From: an uncultured Alistipes sp.
GTDB lineage: Bacteria; Bacteroidota; Bacteroidia; Bacteroidales; Rikenellaceae
Direction: 5' to 3'
DNA length: 64,000 nt
NCBI GenBank assembly: GCA_944321755.1
Contig: CALUMM010000001.1
Span: 1-64,000 of the forward strand
Part shown: piece by piece, positions 24,568-33,684 of the stretch
Layout of the letters: each line of letters begins with the position of its first letter
Position numbering within the stretch: position 1 is the first letter of the stretch
The notes under the pieces: generated by a model
The model's database searches: none
What the model was told of the DNA's origin: nothing
Seen by the model: only the letters and a program-made list of their open reading frames with translations
Made by a program: the position numbers and the translations under genes

Positions 24568-26610
24568 ATGCGCAAGATGAAAACATTCATGAGAAATATG
24601 GCCTGGGGATTTCTGGCCGTGGCATTGGCCGCGTGCAGCAAGGATCCCGAATTCGAGACCACGGATGTGGGTCCGGTCCTGGAGAAGATCGCCTTCGACG
24701 AACGGGCCTCGATGGGTGACATCATCACCTATGAGTTCCGCATCAGCGATCCGCTGCCGCTTTCGACGCTCGATGCCGAGCTCTATTTCGACAACGATCT
24801 CGTCGCGTCGGCCTCGCTGCGGGTGAAGAGCGACGGTGTTTATCGCGATACGCTTTCGGTTCCCTTCTACAGGGAGATTCCCGACGGCGAGGCTACCGTG
24901 GTGATCACGGGTCGCAACATCCGCTTCGGGGAGACGCAGCAGCGTTACAAGGTGCGAGTCGAGCGTCCCGACTTCGATCATCTGACCTTTGTCATGAGCG
25001 ACGGCGAGTACCGCATGGATCGGATTGCGCCCTATGAATATGCCGTGACGGACGATTTCCCGCAGAAGGCCAAGGGTTACATCGAGGCACCGGCTTTTGC
25101 GAGCGGGGAAAAGATCACCTTCGGCTGGGATGTCAATCAGGTGATCTCCGGGAGCACGACGCAGATTCCCTTCTCGCAGTCGAATGCCGGGGAGTGTACG
25201 ATATCGTTCAATACGCTGACGTTTGCGGCGTCGCCCTTCACGAAGCTGCTCTTCAACGGCGAGGAGATGTCGATGGTGGACAACGACAACTACAGTACGG
25301 TCACCATGCTGACGCAGGGCGTGCAGTACGAGATTTCGGGGATTCCCGATTTCGGGTCGTGGGATGTCGACCGGGACTTCTTCGAGCGGGGCGACGAGTC
25401 GCAGCCCGGGGTGCTGACCTTCCTGCCGATGTCGGGCCAGTACAAGGTGACGGCGAACTTCAAGCACAACTACCTGAAGATCGAGGCGATGAAGTCGGCG
25501 ACGGAGCTGGCCGTTCTGAATGGCGACGGATCGGGGGCCGTGTGGGTCATCGGCGGCAAGTCGGTGGGCAAGCCCTCGCTGAACAACTCCTACGACTGGA
25601 AGCCGGAGAGCGGCGGGCTGTGCCTGGCACGGATCGGCAGCACGCGGTATCAGTTGACGCTGGTCGGGGGCGTGTCGATCGACACGAAATCCGTAGATTT
25701 CAAGTTCTTCCACCAGAAGACCTGGGGCGGGGAGTTCGGCGGCGGCAAGATCACGACGACGAGCGAGACCTTCGTGGCGGGCGAGACCGACGGCAACATT
25801 CGTCTGGCGGCGGGCAAGACGCTCAAGGCGGGTTATGTCTACCGTTTCACGCTCGACGTGACGCCCAATGCTACGGATACGAAGCTCTCGACGGCGGTGC
25901 TTACCGTGGAAGAGATCGAGGGTGAGCTGCCCGCGGCCGACCTCCGGGTCAACGGTCAGGCCATGACGCAGTCCGATCTGGACAACTATTCGATCGATCT
26001 GGACCTTGAACAGGGTGCGGAGATCACCTTCTCGGGAGCGGACATGTTCGAGCCGGCGTGGTGCAATCCCGACTTCTTCGATGCCGTGTCGCAGACGCCG
26101 CGGCTGGTTCCCGTGAGCGGCAAATACCGCATCACGGCCAATCGGGCGACGAAGGTCATCGACGCCCTGGTTCTCAATGCCGACGGCAGCGATCTGGCGA
26201 CGCTTTCGGACGACGGGCACGGTGCCATCTACTACATCGGTTACGGCCTCGGTTCACCGGCAGCAGTGAATGAGCCTGGTTGGAGTGAGAAAAAAGGCAT
26301 TTGCATACCGGAATATGCCCCGCAAATCTACAAGATCACGGCGCAGGCCGGGCAGAAGGGCAGTACGGTGCTCGGACAGCGTTTCCGCGTGAGCGAATGG
26401 AGCGGGAAGTTCTTCAAGGGCCGCAACTGGACCGGTATCACGCCGATGACACTGGCACCGGGTACGGAAAAGCTGTTGTGGATCAACCCCGACGGCAATA
26501 ATCTGGAGGTGGCTCCGGGCGTTGAGCTCGAAGAGGGCGCGACCTATGAGCTGACGGTCGACCTGACGGGCGGAAACAGCCATCCGGTTATCACGTTTGT
26601 CAAGAAATAG
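24568..26610 (+). CDS. Surface glycan-binding lipoprotein, SusE/SGBP position (PUL2)
   Basis: A 680-residue lipoprotein (Cys23, LAAC-SKDP). An N-terminal Ig-like domain (about 30-140) with no catalytic motif is followed by two homologous modules, at about residues 225-455 and 458-680. Each starts with a short FNGEEM/VNGQAM strand and ends near a glycan-binding-like region; they share GxY-ITANxxTK, LNxDGS and a GKFFKG/GGEFGGG-type segment. The layout resembles DUF5016/DUF5125/DUF5121-type proteins that bind glycan next to SusCD. It starts 12 bases after the GH30 stop and would hold polysaccharide at the surface for that enzyme. Confidence 0.85.
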   Translation: MRKMKTFMRNMAWGFLAVALAACSKDPEFETTDVGPVLEKIAFDERASMGDIITYEFRISDPLPLSTLDAELYFDNDLVASASLRVKSDGVYRDTLSVPFYREIPDGEATVVITGRNIRFGETQQRYKVRVERPDFDHLTFVMSDGEYRMDRIAPYEYAVTDDFPQKAKGYIEAPAFASGEKITFGWDVNQVISGSTTQIPFSQSNAGECTISFNTLTFAASPFTKLLFNGEEMSMVDNDNYSTVTMLTQGVQYEISGIPDFGSWDVDRDFFERGDESQPGVLTFLPMSGQYKVTANFKHNYLKIEAMKSATELAVLNGDGSGAVWVIGGKSVGKPSLNNSYDWKPESGGLCLARIGSTRYQLTLVGGVSIDTKSVDFKFFHQKTWGGEFGGGKITTTSETFVAGETDGNIRLAAGKTLKAGYVYRFTLDVTPNATDTKLSTAVLTVEEIEGELPAADLRVNGQAMTQSDLDNYSIDLDLEQGAEITFSGADMFEPAWCNPDFFDAVSQTPRLVPVSGKYRITANRATKVIDALVLNADGSDLATLSDDGHGAIYYIGYGLGSPAAVNEPGWSEKKGICIPEYAPQIYKITAQAGQKGSTVLGQRFRVSEWSGKFFKGRNWTGITPMTLAPGTEKLLWINPDGNNLEVAPGVELEEGATYELTVDLTGGNSHPVITFVKK

Positions 26611-26624
26611 CGGTCTACGACGCA

Positions 26625-26655
26625 GGGAGTGTATCCGGGAATCGGGTACACTCCC
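26625..26655 (+). terminator. Intra-operon hairpin before GH3
   Basis: A perfect 9-bp stem (GGGAGTGTA with TACACTCCC) followed by GTTTTC. It could end part of the transcripts after the binding-protein gene, lowering expression of GH3 and the genes beyond. Confidence 0.6.
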
Positions 26656-26682
26656 GTTTTCACCAACTAAAAAACATATTTT

Positions 26683-28917
26683 ATGAGAACATTTTTCGGT
26701 ATTTTTTCGGGTTGGCTGTGCCTGACGGTCGGGATTTCGTGTTCGGGAGCGGGGTCGTCGGGGTCGTCGCTTCCGGCGTATCGGGATGAAAGCCGTTCGT
26801 TGGAGGAGCGGGTGGAGGATGCGCTCTCGCGCATGACGCTCGACGAGAAGGTTGCGGTGCTGCACGCGCAGTCGAAATTTTCGTCGGCAGGTGTTCCGCG
26901 TCTGGGGATCCCCGAATTGTGGTGCACGGACGGCCCGCACGGCATCCGTCCCGAAGTGCTGTGGGACGAGTGGGACCAGGCGGGCTGGACGAACGATTCG
27001 TGTACGGCCTTTCCGGCGCTGACGTGCCTTGCGGCGACGTGGAATCCCGCGATGTCGGCCCTCTACGGGAAGTCGATCGGCGAGGAGGCGCGTTACCGGG
27101 AGAAGGATGTCCTGCTGGGCCCGGGCGTGAATATCTACCGCACGCCGCTCAACGGCCGCAATTTCGAATACATGGGTGAGGATCCGTACCTGGCGTCGCG
27201 GATGGTCGTGCCCTACGTTCGGGAGGTCCAGAAGAACGGTGTTGCGGCGTGCGTGAAGCACTTTGCGCTGAACAACCAGGAGACGCGCCGCAACGACGTG
27301 AATGTCGAGGTCGACGACCGTGCGCTGCATGAGATCTACCTTCCGGCCTTCGAGGCTGCGGTCCGCGAGGGCGGGGCCTGGGCCGTCATGGGTTCCTACA
27401 ATAAGTACAAGGGGCAGCACTGCTGCCACAACCGGTACCTGCTGAATGACATCCTGAAAGGGGAGTGGGCCTTCGACGGGGCGGTGATTTCCGACTGGGG
27501 CGGGGTCCACGACACGCGGCAGGCGGTGGAGAACGGTCTCGATCTGGAGTTCGGTACGTGGACCGACGGGCTTCGCGCCGGCACGCGCAATGCCTATGAC
27601 AACTACTACCTGGCTCAGCCCTATCTGGACCTCTTGCGAGAGGGCGAGGCCGATGTGCAGACGCTCGACGACAAGGTGCGGCGGGTGCTGCGTCTGATTT
27701 TCCGCACGGCGATGAACACGCGCAAGCCGTTCGGATCGCTGAATTCGCCGGAGCATCTGGCGGCGGCGCGGCAGATTGCGGGCGAGGGGATGGTCCTGCT
27801 GAAGAACGACGGGGGAACGCTGCCGTTCGATCCGTCGGCGATGAAGCGGCTGCTGGTCGTAGGCGAGAATGCCGTGAAGATGATGACCGTGGGCGGGGGT
27901 TCCTCGTCGCTGAAGGTGCGCCACGAGTGCACGCCGCTGGAGGGGATCCGTGCGGCGGCGGAGGCTTCCGGTTGCGGAGTTGTCTACGAACGGGGTTACG
28001 TGGGTGATCCGAGCGGTTCGTACAACGGCGTGACGACGGGCCAGGACCTCTCCGAATCACGGAGTGCGGAGCGCCTGATTGCCGATGCCGTTGCGGCCGC
28101 GAAGGAGGCCGATGCGGTGCTCTTCGTCGGGGGTCTGAACAAGAGCGATTTCCAGGACTGCGAGGGTGCGGACCGCAAGGAGTACGGGCTTCCCTACGCG
28201 CAGGATCGGGTGATCGAAGCCCTGGCGGCAGCGAATCCGCGGCTGGCGGTGGTGCTGGTCTCGGGCAATGCGGTAGCGATGCCGTGGCTGGATCGGGCTC
28301 CCGCGGTTCTGGAGGCGTGGTTCTCGGGCTCGGAGGCCGGGAATGCGCTGGCGGATGTGGTATTCGGCAAGGTGAATCCTTCGGGGAAACTGCCTTTCAC
28401 CTTCCCGGTGCGGCTGGAGGACAATGCGGCCCATGCGGTCGGGGAGTTCCCGGGCGGGGATACGGTCCGTTACCGGGAAGGTCTCTTCGTGGGTTACCGC
28501 TGGCACGAGATCCGGGAGATTGCCCCGTTGTTCGCCTTCGGCCACGGCCTGAGCTATACGACGTTCTCGATTTCGAATCTCCGGCTTTCGGCCGACCGGA
28601 TGGCATCCGACGCTTCGCTTACGGTGCGTGTCGACGTCACGAATACGGGCGAACGGGCGGGAGCCGAGGTTGTCCAGCTCTATGTCGGGGATGACGAGTC
28701 GTTTGTCCAGCGCCCCCTCAAGGAGCTGAAGGGCTTCGAGAAGGTGTCGCTGCAGCCGGGCGAGACGCGGACGGTGGCGTTCGAGATCACGCCCGCGGCA
28801 TTGAGCTACTACGACGACACGAAGTCGGCCTGGAGGGCCGAGCCGGGAGCCTTCACGATCCATGTGGGTGCGGCTTCGGACGACATCCGGCAGACGGGAC
28901 ATTTCGTACTCGAATAA
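26683..28917 (+). CDS. GH3 glycoside hydrolase (beta-glucosidase-like), PUL2
   Basis: The 744-residue product has a lipoprotein signal (GISC, Cys20). The usual GH3 layout is present: an N-terminal TIM barrel with TDGPHGIR, LGPGVNIYRTPLNGRNFEYMGEDP-like and VKHFALNNQE motifs and nucleophile Asp271 in VISDWGG; an alpha/beta sandwich with GEGMVLLKNDGGTLP; and a C-terminal fibronectin III-like domain (FGHGLSYTTF onward). It should release terminal beta-linked sugars, most likely glucose, from imported oligosaccharides. GH59 starts only 10 bases after its stop. Confidence 0.95.
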   Translation: MRTFFGIFSGWLCLTVGISCSGAGSSGSSLPAYRDESRSLEERVEDALSRMTLDEKVAVLHAQSKFSSAGVPRLGIPELWCTDGPHGIRPEVLWDEWDQAGWTNDSCTAFPALTCLAATWNPAMSALYGKSIGEEARYREKDVLLGPGVNIYRTPLNGRNFEYMGEDPYLASRMVVPYVREVQKNGVAACVKHFALNNQETRRNDVNVEVDDRALHEIYLPAFEAAVREGGAWAVMGSYNKYKGQHCCHNRYLLNDILKGEWAFDGAVISDWGGVHDTRQAVENGLDLEFGTWTDGLRAGTRNAYDNYYLAQPYLDLLREGEADVQTLDDKVRRVLRLIFRTAMNTRKPFGSLNSPEHLAAARQIAGEGMVLLKNDGGTLPFDPSAMKRLLVVGENAVKMMTVGGGSSSLKVRHECTPLEGIRAAAEASGCGVVYERGYVGDPSGSYNGVTTGQDLSESRSAERLIADAVAAAKEADAVLFVGGLNKSDFQDCEGADRKEYGLPYAQDRVIEALAAANPRLAVVLVSGNAVAMPWLDRAPAVLEAWFSGSEAGNALADVVFGKVNPSGKLPFTFPVRLEDNAAHAVGEFPGGDTVRYREGLFVGYRWHEIREIAPLFAFGHGLSYTTFSISNLRLSADRMASDASLTVRVDVTNTGERAGAEVVQLYVGDDESFVQRPLKELKGFEKVSLQPGETRTVAFEITPAALSYYDDTKSAWRAEPGAFTIHVGAASDDIRQTGHFVLE

Positions 28918-28927
28918 AGCCGCAGAC

Positions 28928-31126
28928 ATGGTTCGGATAATGTTTCGACATGCGATTTCCCGGATCCGGGATCGGATTCTTCCGGTTTTTCGGGTCCTGT
29001 GCGGGGCGGGGTTGTCGGTGACGGCTCTGTCGGCCGTTGCGGGCGATACGGGGCCGGGGTTTCTGCTGCTGGTGAACCGCGACAATCCCGGCCGGACCTA
29101 CGAGGGGATCGGCGCCCTGAGTGCCGGGGCCTCGACGCGCCTTTTGCCCGACTATCCGGAGCCGTACCGTTCGCAGATCCTCGATTACCTGTTCAAACCC
29201 CGCTACGGGGCGTCGCTCGACCACCTGAAGGTGGAGATCGGCGGCGATGTCAATTCGACCTGCGGGACGGAGCCCTCGCACCGCCGGACCCGGGCCGAGC
29301 GGCCCGACTTCACGCGGGGTTACGAATGGTGGCTGATGTGCGAGGCGAAGCGCCGCAATCCGTCGATCGCACTCGACGTGCTGCAGTGGGGTGCTCCGGG
29401 CTGGATCGGCGGCGGGCGTTTCTACTCGCAGGACAATGCGGATTTCGTGACCGAGTTCATCCGGGGAGCCGATTCGGTCCATGGCCTGAAAATCGACTAC
29501 GCGGGGATCTGGAACGAAACGCCCTACGATCCGGAGTATATCAAGACGTTGGCATCGACGTTCCGCCGCGCGGGGCTTGCAACGAAGATCGTGGCGGCGG
29601 ACGAGGTTTGCGCCTGGACGGTTGCGGACCGGATGCGGGAGGATGCCGCGCTGATGGATGCCGTCGACGTGATCGGCACGCACTATCCGCCCGAGGGGAG
29701 TACGAAAAATGCCCTTGCGACCTGCAAGCCGCTGTGGGCAAGCGAGGAGGGCGCCACGATGCCCGACCGCTGGGAGGCGGCCAAGCATCTGATCCGCCGC
29801 TTCAACCGCGGCTATACCGAAGGTAAGATCGTCCGGCAGGTGGTGTGGAGCGTTGTCGGGTCCTACTACGACCTGCTTCCCGTGCCCGAATCGGGGCTGC
29901 TCAACGCCCGGACCCCGTGGTCGGGGGCCTACGAACTGAAACCGGCCCTGTGGACCGTGGCGCACTACACGCAGTTCGCCCGGCCGGGATGGGTCTACTG
30001 CGAATCGGCCTCGCGCTACGACAGGGACGGAGAGATCAGTTATGTGACGCTCTACGATCCGGCGGGCGAAGACTTTTCGATCGTCGTGGAGACGGTCGAT
30101 GCCGATTCGCCGCGGAGGCTGGAACTGGAGATCGGCGAGGGGCTCTCGTCCGACACGCTGTACGTGTGGCGGACCGACCGGACCGCCTCGTTCGAACGCA
30201 TCGCGATGCTGCAACCCGTGGCGGGTCGGATTTCGTTCGAGGTGCAGCCGGGTTCGATCTACACGCTGACGACCACCACCGGCCAGCGCAAGGGCGACGA
30301 ATCGCTGGAGACGGCTGCGGAAAAGCCCTTTCCGTTCCCGTACCGCGACGATTTCGAGACCTGCGAACCGGGGCGCCAGCCGCGTTATCTGAGCGACCAG
30401 TCGGGCGTTTTCGAGGTTGTGAAGCAGCCCGGCCGGGGAAAGGTGCTGCAGCAGGCGATCCCGCAGCGCGGCATCGAGTGGCTCTACCATGTCAATCCCG
30501 ATCCGCATACGTTGATCGGCGACCGCACGTGGCGCGATTATGCTGTCGGGGTTGACGTGCTGCTGCCCGACGGGGAGTCGTCGGCCGTGGTGATGGGGCG
30601 TGTGAACGCCATGTACCAGCATACGCGGACGCTCCCGAACGGCTACTGGCTGCGGGTCCGTGCCGACGGCCGCTGGGAGGTGGGGAAGAGCGAAGCGCCG
30701 CTGCTGAACGGCCATCTCGACTTCCGGAAGGAGTGGCCGGAACTGTACGCGCGCTTTACGGACCGCGACCAGTGCCTGCGGCTGTCGTATGCCGACCTGC
30801 AGGCGCTTCCCGACGAGCGGAAGGAGTCCCTGCGGAAGGTTTTCGACCGCATGGCTGCGGAGCCCGACCCGGAAAACCTCTTTCTCGAAGCGCTGATCTT
30901 CGGGATGCACGACCTGCGGCGCGACGGCACCCTGGCCCGGGGGCGGGTTGACGTGCACCCCGGTCGCTGGCACCGGCTCGAACTGCGATTCGAGGGCGAC
31001 CGCATCGAGGCCCTTGTCGACGGGAAACGGCTCGTGCGTCTGCGCGACACCTCGTTTTCCGCGGGAATGGCCGGAATCGGATGCAGTTACGATCCCGTAT
31101 GTTTTGACAATCTGACGATCGAATAA
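28928..31126 (+). CDS. GH59 galactosylceramidase-family beta-galactosidase
   Basis: Start 28928 gives 732 residues; a second Met at 28940 is also possible. The signal peptide covers about residues 1-38. The protein follows mammalian galactocerebrosidase (GALC) almost end to end. Shared runs include DYPEPYRSQILDYLFKP, LKVEIGGD with GTEPSH, RGYEWWLM, the acid/base Glu197 in YAGIWNE, nucleophile Glu273 in LWASEE, PWSG, TQFxxPGW, LTTTTGQRKG, YRDDFE and DQSGVFE. TIM barrel, beta-sandwich and C-terminal lectin-like domain are thus all present, with an extra segment of roughly 60 residues in the lectin part. GH59 enzymes cleave terminal beta-galactose, classically from galactosylceramide. The gene sits inside the PUL2 operon between GH3 and DUF2264, so a periplasmic or surface role on a galactose-bearing glycan or glycolipid is inferred. 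Confidence 0.93.
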   Translation: MVRIMFRHAISRIRDRILPVFRVLCGAGLSVTALSAVAGDTGPGFLLLVNRDNPGRTYEGIGALSAGASTRLLPDYPEPYRSQILDYLFKPRYGASLDHLKVEIGGDVNSTCGTEPSHRRTRAERPDFTRGYEWWLMCEAKRRNPSIALDVLQWGAPGWIGGGRFYSQDNADFVTEFIRGADSVHGLKIDYAGIWNETPYDPEYIKTLASTFRRAGLATKIVAADEVCAWTVADRMREDAALMDAVDVIGTHYPPEGSTKNALATCKPLWASEEGATMPDRWEAAKHLIRRFNRGYTEGKIVRQVVWSVVGSYYDLLPVPESGLLNARTPWSGAYELKPALWTVAHYTQFARPGWVYCESASRYDRDGEISYVTLYDPAGEDFSIVVETVDADSPRRLELEIGEGLSSDTLYVWRTDRTASFERIAMLQPVAGRISFEVQPGSIYTLTTTTGQRKGDESLETAAEKPFPFPYRDDFETCEPGRQPRYLSDQSGVFEVVKQPGRGKVLQQAIPQRGIEWLYHVNPDPHTLIGDRTWRDYAVGVDVLLPDGESSAVVMGRVNAMYQHTRTLPNGYWLRVRADGRWEVGKSEAPLLNGHLDFRKEWPELYARFTDRDQCLRLSYADLQALPDERKESLRKVFDRMAAEPDPENLFLEALIFGMHDLRRDGTLARGRVDVHPGRWHRLELRFEGDRIEALVDGKRLVRLRDTSFSAGMAGIGCSYDPVCFDNLTIE

Positions 31127-31128
31127 GG

Positions 31129-32346
31129 ATGAAAAGATATCTTGTTTTGATGCTGGGCCTGCTGCTCGGCACGCCGCTTTTTGCGAAAACCCCGCCGCAG
31201 CGGGAGCGGGAGCTTTGGGTGGAGTCCCTGACGCGGATTGCGGGCCCCGTTCTCGAAAACCTGAGCCGCGGGACCCTCCGGCAGCGGATGCCCCTGGAGT
31301 TCCGCTACCGGCAGGACAGTGCACGCCTCTCCGACGTGATGGTTCTCGAATGCTTCGGCCGGGTGATGTACGGCATCTGCCCGTGGCTGGAGTTGGGCCC
31401 CGACGATACGAAGGAGGGACGGTTGCGTGCGCATTACATCGATCTGGCGGTGCGTTCGCTGGAACAGATCCTCGACCCGGCGTCGCCCGACCGGGCGAAT
31501 TTCCGGCAGCACCACCAGCCGTTGGTCGATGCCGCGCTGCTGGTTCAGGGGCTTCTCCGGGCCCCGGAGCAGGTCTGGGGGCGGCTCGACGAAACGACCC
31601 GCCAACGCCTGTATGCCGAATTGCGCGCGTGCGTCGAGATCGAGCCTTACGTCAACAACTGGCTGCTCTTTCCGGCCGTCATCGAAGCCTTCCTGCTCGA
31701 CAAGACCGGGACGTGCGATCTGGACCGGATCGAGTACGGCGTGAAGAAGCACATTGCGTGGTACAAGGGCGATGCGTGGTACGGCGACGGCAAGGATTTT
31801 CATTATGACTACTACAACAGCATCATGATCCACCCGCTGCTGTACGATATCCTGACTGTTCTCGCGCGGCACGACCTGGGCGACCATGAATTCCTGCAGG
31901 AGGAGACGCGCCGCTTCGGGCGGTATGCCGCCCAGTTGGAGCGCATGATCAGCCCCGAAGGGACCTATCCCGTGATCGGGCGTTCGCTGTCCTACCGGTT
32001 CGGGGTGCTCAACACGCTTTCGCAGGCTTCGCTGCTGGGGGTCCTGCCTGAATACCCGGCTCCGGCGCAGGTGCGCTGCGCCCTGACGGCCGTCATCTCG
32101 CGGCAGCTCGCCCGCAAGGAGAATTTCCGCAACGGATGGCTGCAGTTGGGCTTTTGCGGCCACCAGCCCGAGATTGCCGAAGGATACATCTCCACGGCGA
32201 GCCTCTACTTCTGCACGTCGGTCTTTGCCGCGCTGGGGCTTCCTGCGGAGAGTGCCTTCTGGAGTGATCCCTGCCAGCCGTGGACTTCGGTCCGGGCGTG
32301 GGGTGGGGAACCGCTGCAAATCGACCGTTCCATGACTCACAACTGA
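31129..32346 (+). CDS. DUF2264-family (alpha/alpha) barrel protein, possible GH154-type glycosidase
   Basis: A 405-residue exported protein (signal peptide about 1-19, ending at LFA). The alpha-helical body has the DUF2264 look: DVMVLECFGRVMYGICPWLEL, an NNWLLFPAVIEAFL helix, GDAWYGDGKDFHYDYYNSIMIHP-like tyrosine-rich region, and a LERMISPEGTYPVIGRSLSYRFG segment. Some relatives have been classed as exo-beta-glucuronidases (GH154); that assignment is from memory and not proven for this protein. It begins 2 bases after the GH59 stop and is followed by GH88, a pairing that supports action on a uronic-acid-containing oligosaccharide. Confidence 0.8.
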   Translation: MKRYLVLMLGLLLGTPLFAKTPPQRERELWVESLTRIAGPVLENLSRGTLRQRMPLEFRYRQDSARLSDVMVLECFGRVMYGICPWLELGPDDTKEGRLRAHYIDLAVRSLEQILDPASPDRANFRQHHQPLVDAALLVQGLLRAPEQVWGRLDETTRQRLYAELRACVEIEPYVNNWLLFPAVIEAFLLDKTGTCDLDRIEYGVKKHIAWYKGDAWYGDGKDFHYDYYNSIMIHPLLYDILTVLARHDLGDHEFLQEETRRFGRYAAQLERMISPEGTYPVIGRSLSYRFGVLNTLSQASLLGVLPEYPAPAQVRCALTAVISRQLARKENFRNGWLQLGFCGHQPEIAEGYISTASLYFCTSVFAALGLPAESAFWSDPCQPWTSVRAWGGEPLQIDRSMTHN

Positions 32347-32351
32347 ACCGT

Positions 32352-33584
32352 ATGAGACGAAGAAGTCTGTTTTTTATCCTGCTGCTGACGCTCTTCTCCG
32401 TCGGCGGCACCCGGGCGCATGCCCCGTCCCAGACCTCCCGGCCCCAGTCCCGGGGCGAAGAGCCGCTGGCCGAGGTGATCGAACGTGCTTTGGAGCGCGC
32501 CCGAGAACAGTCGCTGATCCTGTCCCGGGCACTCGAACCGCTCGAAGGCCGGCTCCCGAAGACGACCGACGATGCGGGGCGTCTGGTAACTTCCGACCCG
32601 GGCTGGTGGTGTTCCGGATTCTTCCCGGGGGTGCTGTGGTACCTCTACGAGGATTCGGGCGACGAACGCCTTGCGGCGTATGCCGAAATGTTCACCCGGC
32701 GGCTCGAAGAGGTGCAGTACATCACCGACAACCACGACGTGGGGTTCATGCTCTTCTGCAGCTACGGCCACGGCTGGCGGCTGAAGGCCCCGGAGTCCTA
32801 CCGGCAGGTGCTGCTGAACGGTGCGGCATCGCTTGCCACGCGCTACGATCCGCACATCGGGCTGATCCGCTCGTGGGACTTCAACCGCGAGCGCTGGAAC
32901 TACCCGGTCATCATCGACAACATGATGAACCTCGAACTGCTGTTGTGGGCCTCGCGCGCGTCGGGGGATGCCCGCTACCGCCGCATGGCCGTGAGCCATG
33001 CGGACAAGACGCTGAAAAACCACTTCCGCCCGGACGCTTCGTGCTACCACGTCGTTTCCTACGATGCCCGGGGGCGGGTCGAGAAGCGCGAGACGTGGCA
33101 GGGTCTGCACGACGAATCGGCCTGGAGCCGGGGTCAGGGCTGGGCGCTGTACGGTTTTACGTACCTGTACCGCGAGACCGGACATCGGCGTTACCTGCGG
33201 CAGGCGGTGCGCGTAGCGGATTACCTGCTCGGGCATCCGGCGATGCCGTCGGACGGCATTCCGCCCTGGGACCTCGACGTCGCCGATCCGCAGACGGCGC
33301 TGCGCGATGCTTCGGCCGCAGCGGTCATCGCCTCGGCGCTGGTCGAATTGAGCGACCATGTCGAAGCGTCGCGCAGCGCCCGTTATCGGGCCTTTGCCGA
33401 ACGTCAGCTGCGGAGCCTCTCTTCCGAAACGTACCTGGCAGCGCCGGGCGAGAATGGCGGATTCATCCTCCGGCACAGCGTCGGATTCTACGCCCAGCAT
33501 TCCGAAGTGGACAAGCCGCTGACCTATGCCGATTACTACTATGTCGAAGCCCTGCTGCGCATGAAACGGCGGCTGGCACGCTGA
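32352..33584 (+). CDS. GH88-type unsaturated glucuronyl hydrolase
   Basis: Start 32352 (410 residues) puts a signal peptide first (about 1-22); the frame is open further upstream inside DUF2264 but lacks a signal. The (alpha/alpha)6 barrel carries the two GH88 catalytic-type aspartates, Asp129 in TDNHDVGFM and Asp189 in IIDNMMNLELL. Their spacing of 60 residues resembles the 61 of Bacillus unsaturated glucuronyl hydrolase. WSRGQGWALYGF and a late PLTYADYYYVEALLRM are also family-like. It would remove the 4,5-unsaturated uronic acid left by a polysaccharide lyase. Last gene of the PUL2 operon, ended by the hairpin at 33604-33638. Confidence 0.92.
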   Translation: MRRRSLFFILLLTLFSVGGTRAHAPSQTSRPQSRGEEPLAEVIERALERAREQSLILSRALEPLEGRLPKTTDDAGRLVTSDPGWWCSGFFPGVLWYLYEDSGDERLAAYAEMFTRRLEEVQYITDNHDVGFMLFCSYGHGWRLKAPESYRQVLLNGAASLATRYDPHIGLIRSWDFNRERWNYPVIIDNMMNLELLLWASRASGDARYRRMAVSHADKTLKNHFRPDASCYHVVSYDARGRVEKRETWQGLHDESAWSRGQGWALYGFTYLYRETGHRRYLRQAVRVADYLLGHPAMPSDGIPPWDLDVADPQTALRDASAAAVIASALVELSDHVEASRSARYRAFAERQLRSLSSETYLAAPGENGGFILRHSVGFYAQHSEVDKPLTYADYYYVEALLRMKRRLAR

Positions 33585-33603
33585 TCCGCAAGACGCCGAA
33601 TTG

Positions 33604-33638
33604 AAAGCGGCCGTTCCTGTCAAAGGAACGGCCGCTTC
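33604..33638. terminator. Strong hairpin between convergent GH88 and heparinase-like genes
   Basis: A 14-bp perfect stem (33605-33618 with 33624-33637) and a 5-base loop. The stem is rich in G+C with no long T run; it probably serves both convergent genes. Confidence 0.8.
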
Positions 33639-33684
33639 GTGTCTCCCCCGGGTTGGGCCTTCTCCTCCGGTCGGACGGCGCCGG

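Noticed and set aside
23038..26220. 1060-codon antisense open frame over GH30 and the binding protein
   Set aside because: Same composition artefact; it covers two conserved genes and has no start context or recognisable motif.
28853..31324. 823-codon antisense frame over GH59
   Set aside because: The plus-strand GH59 is supported by long matches to GALC; the antisense frame has only composition-driven openness.
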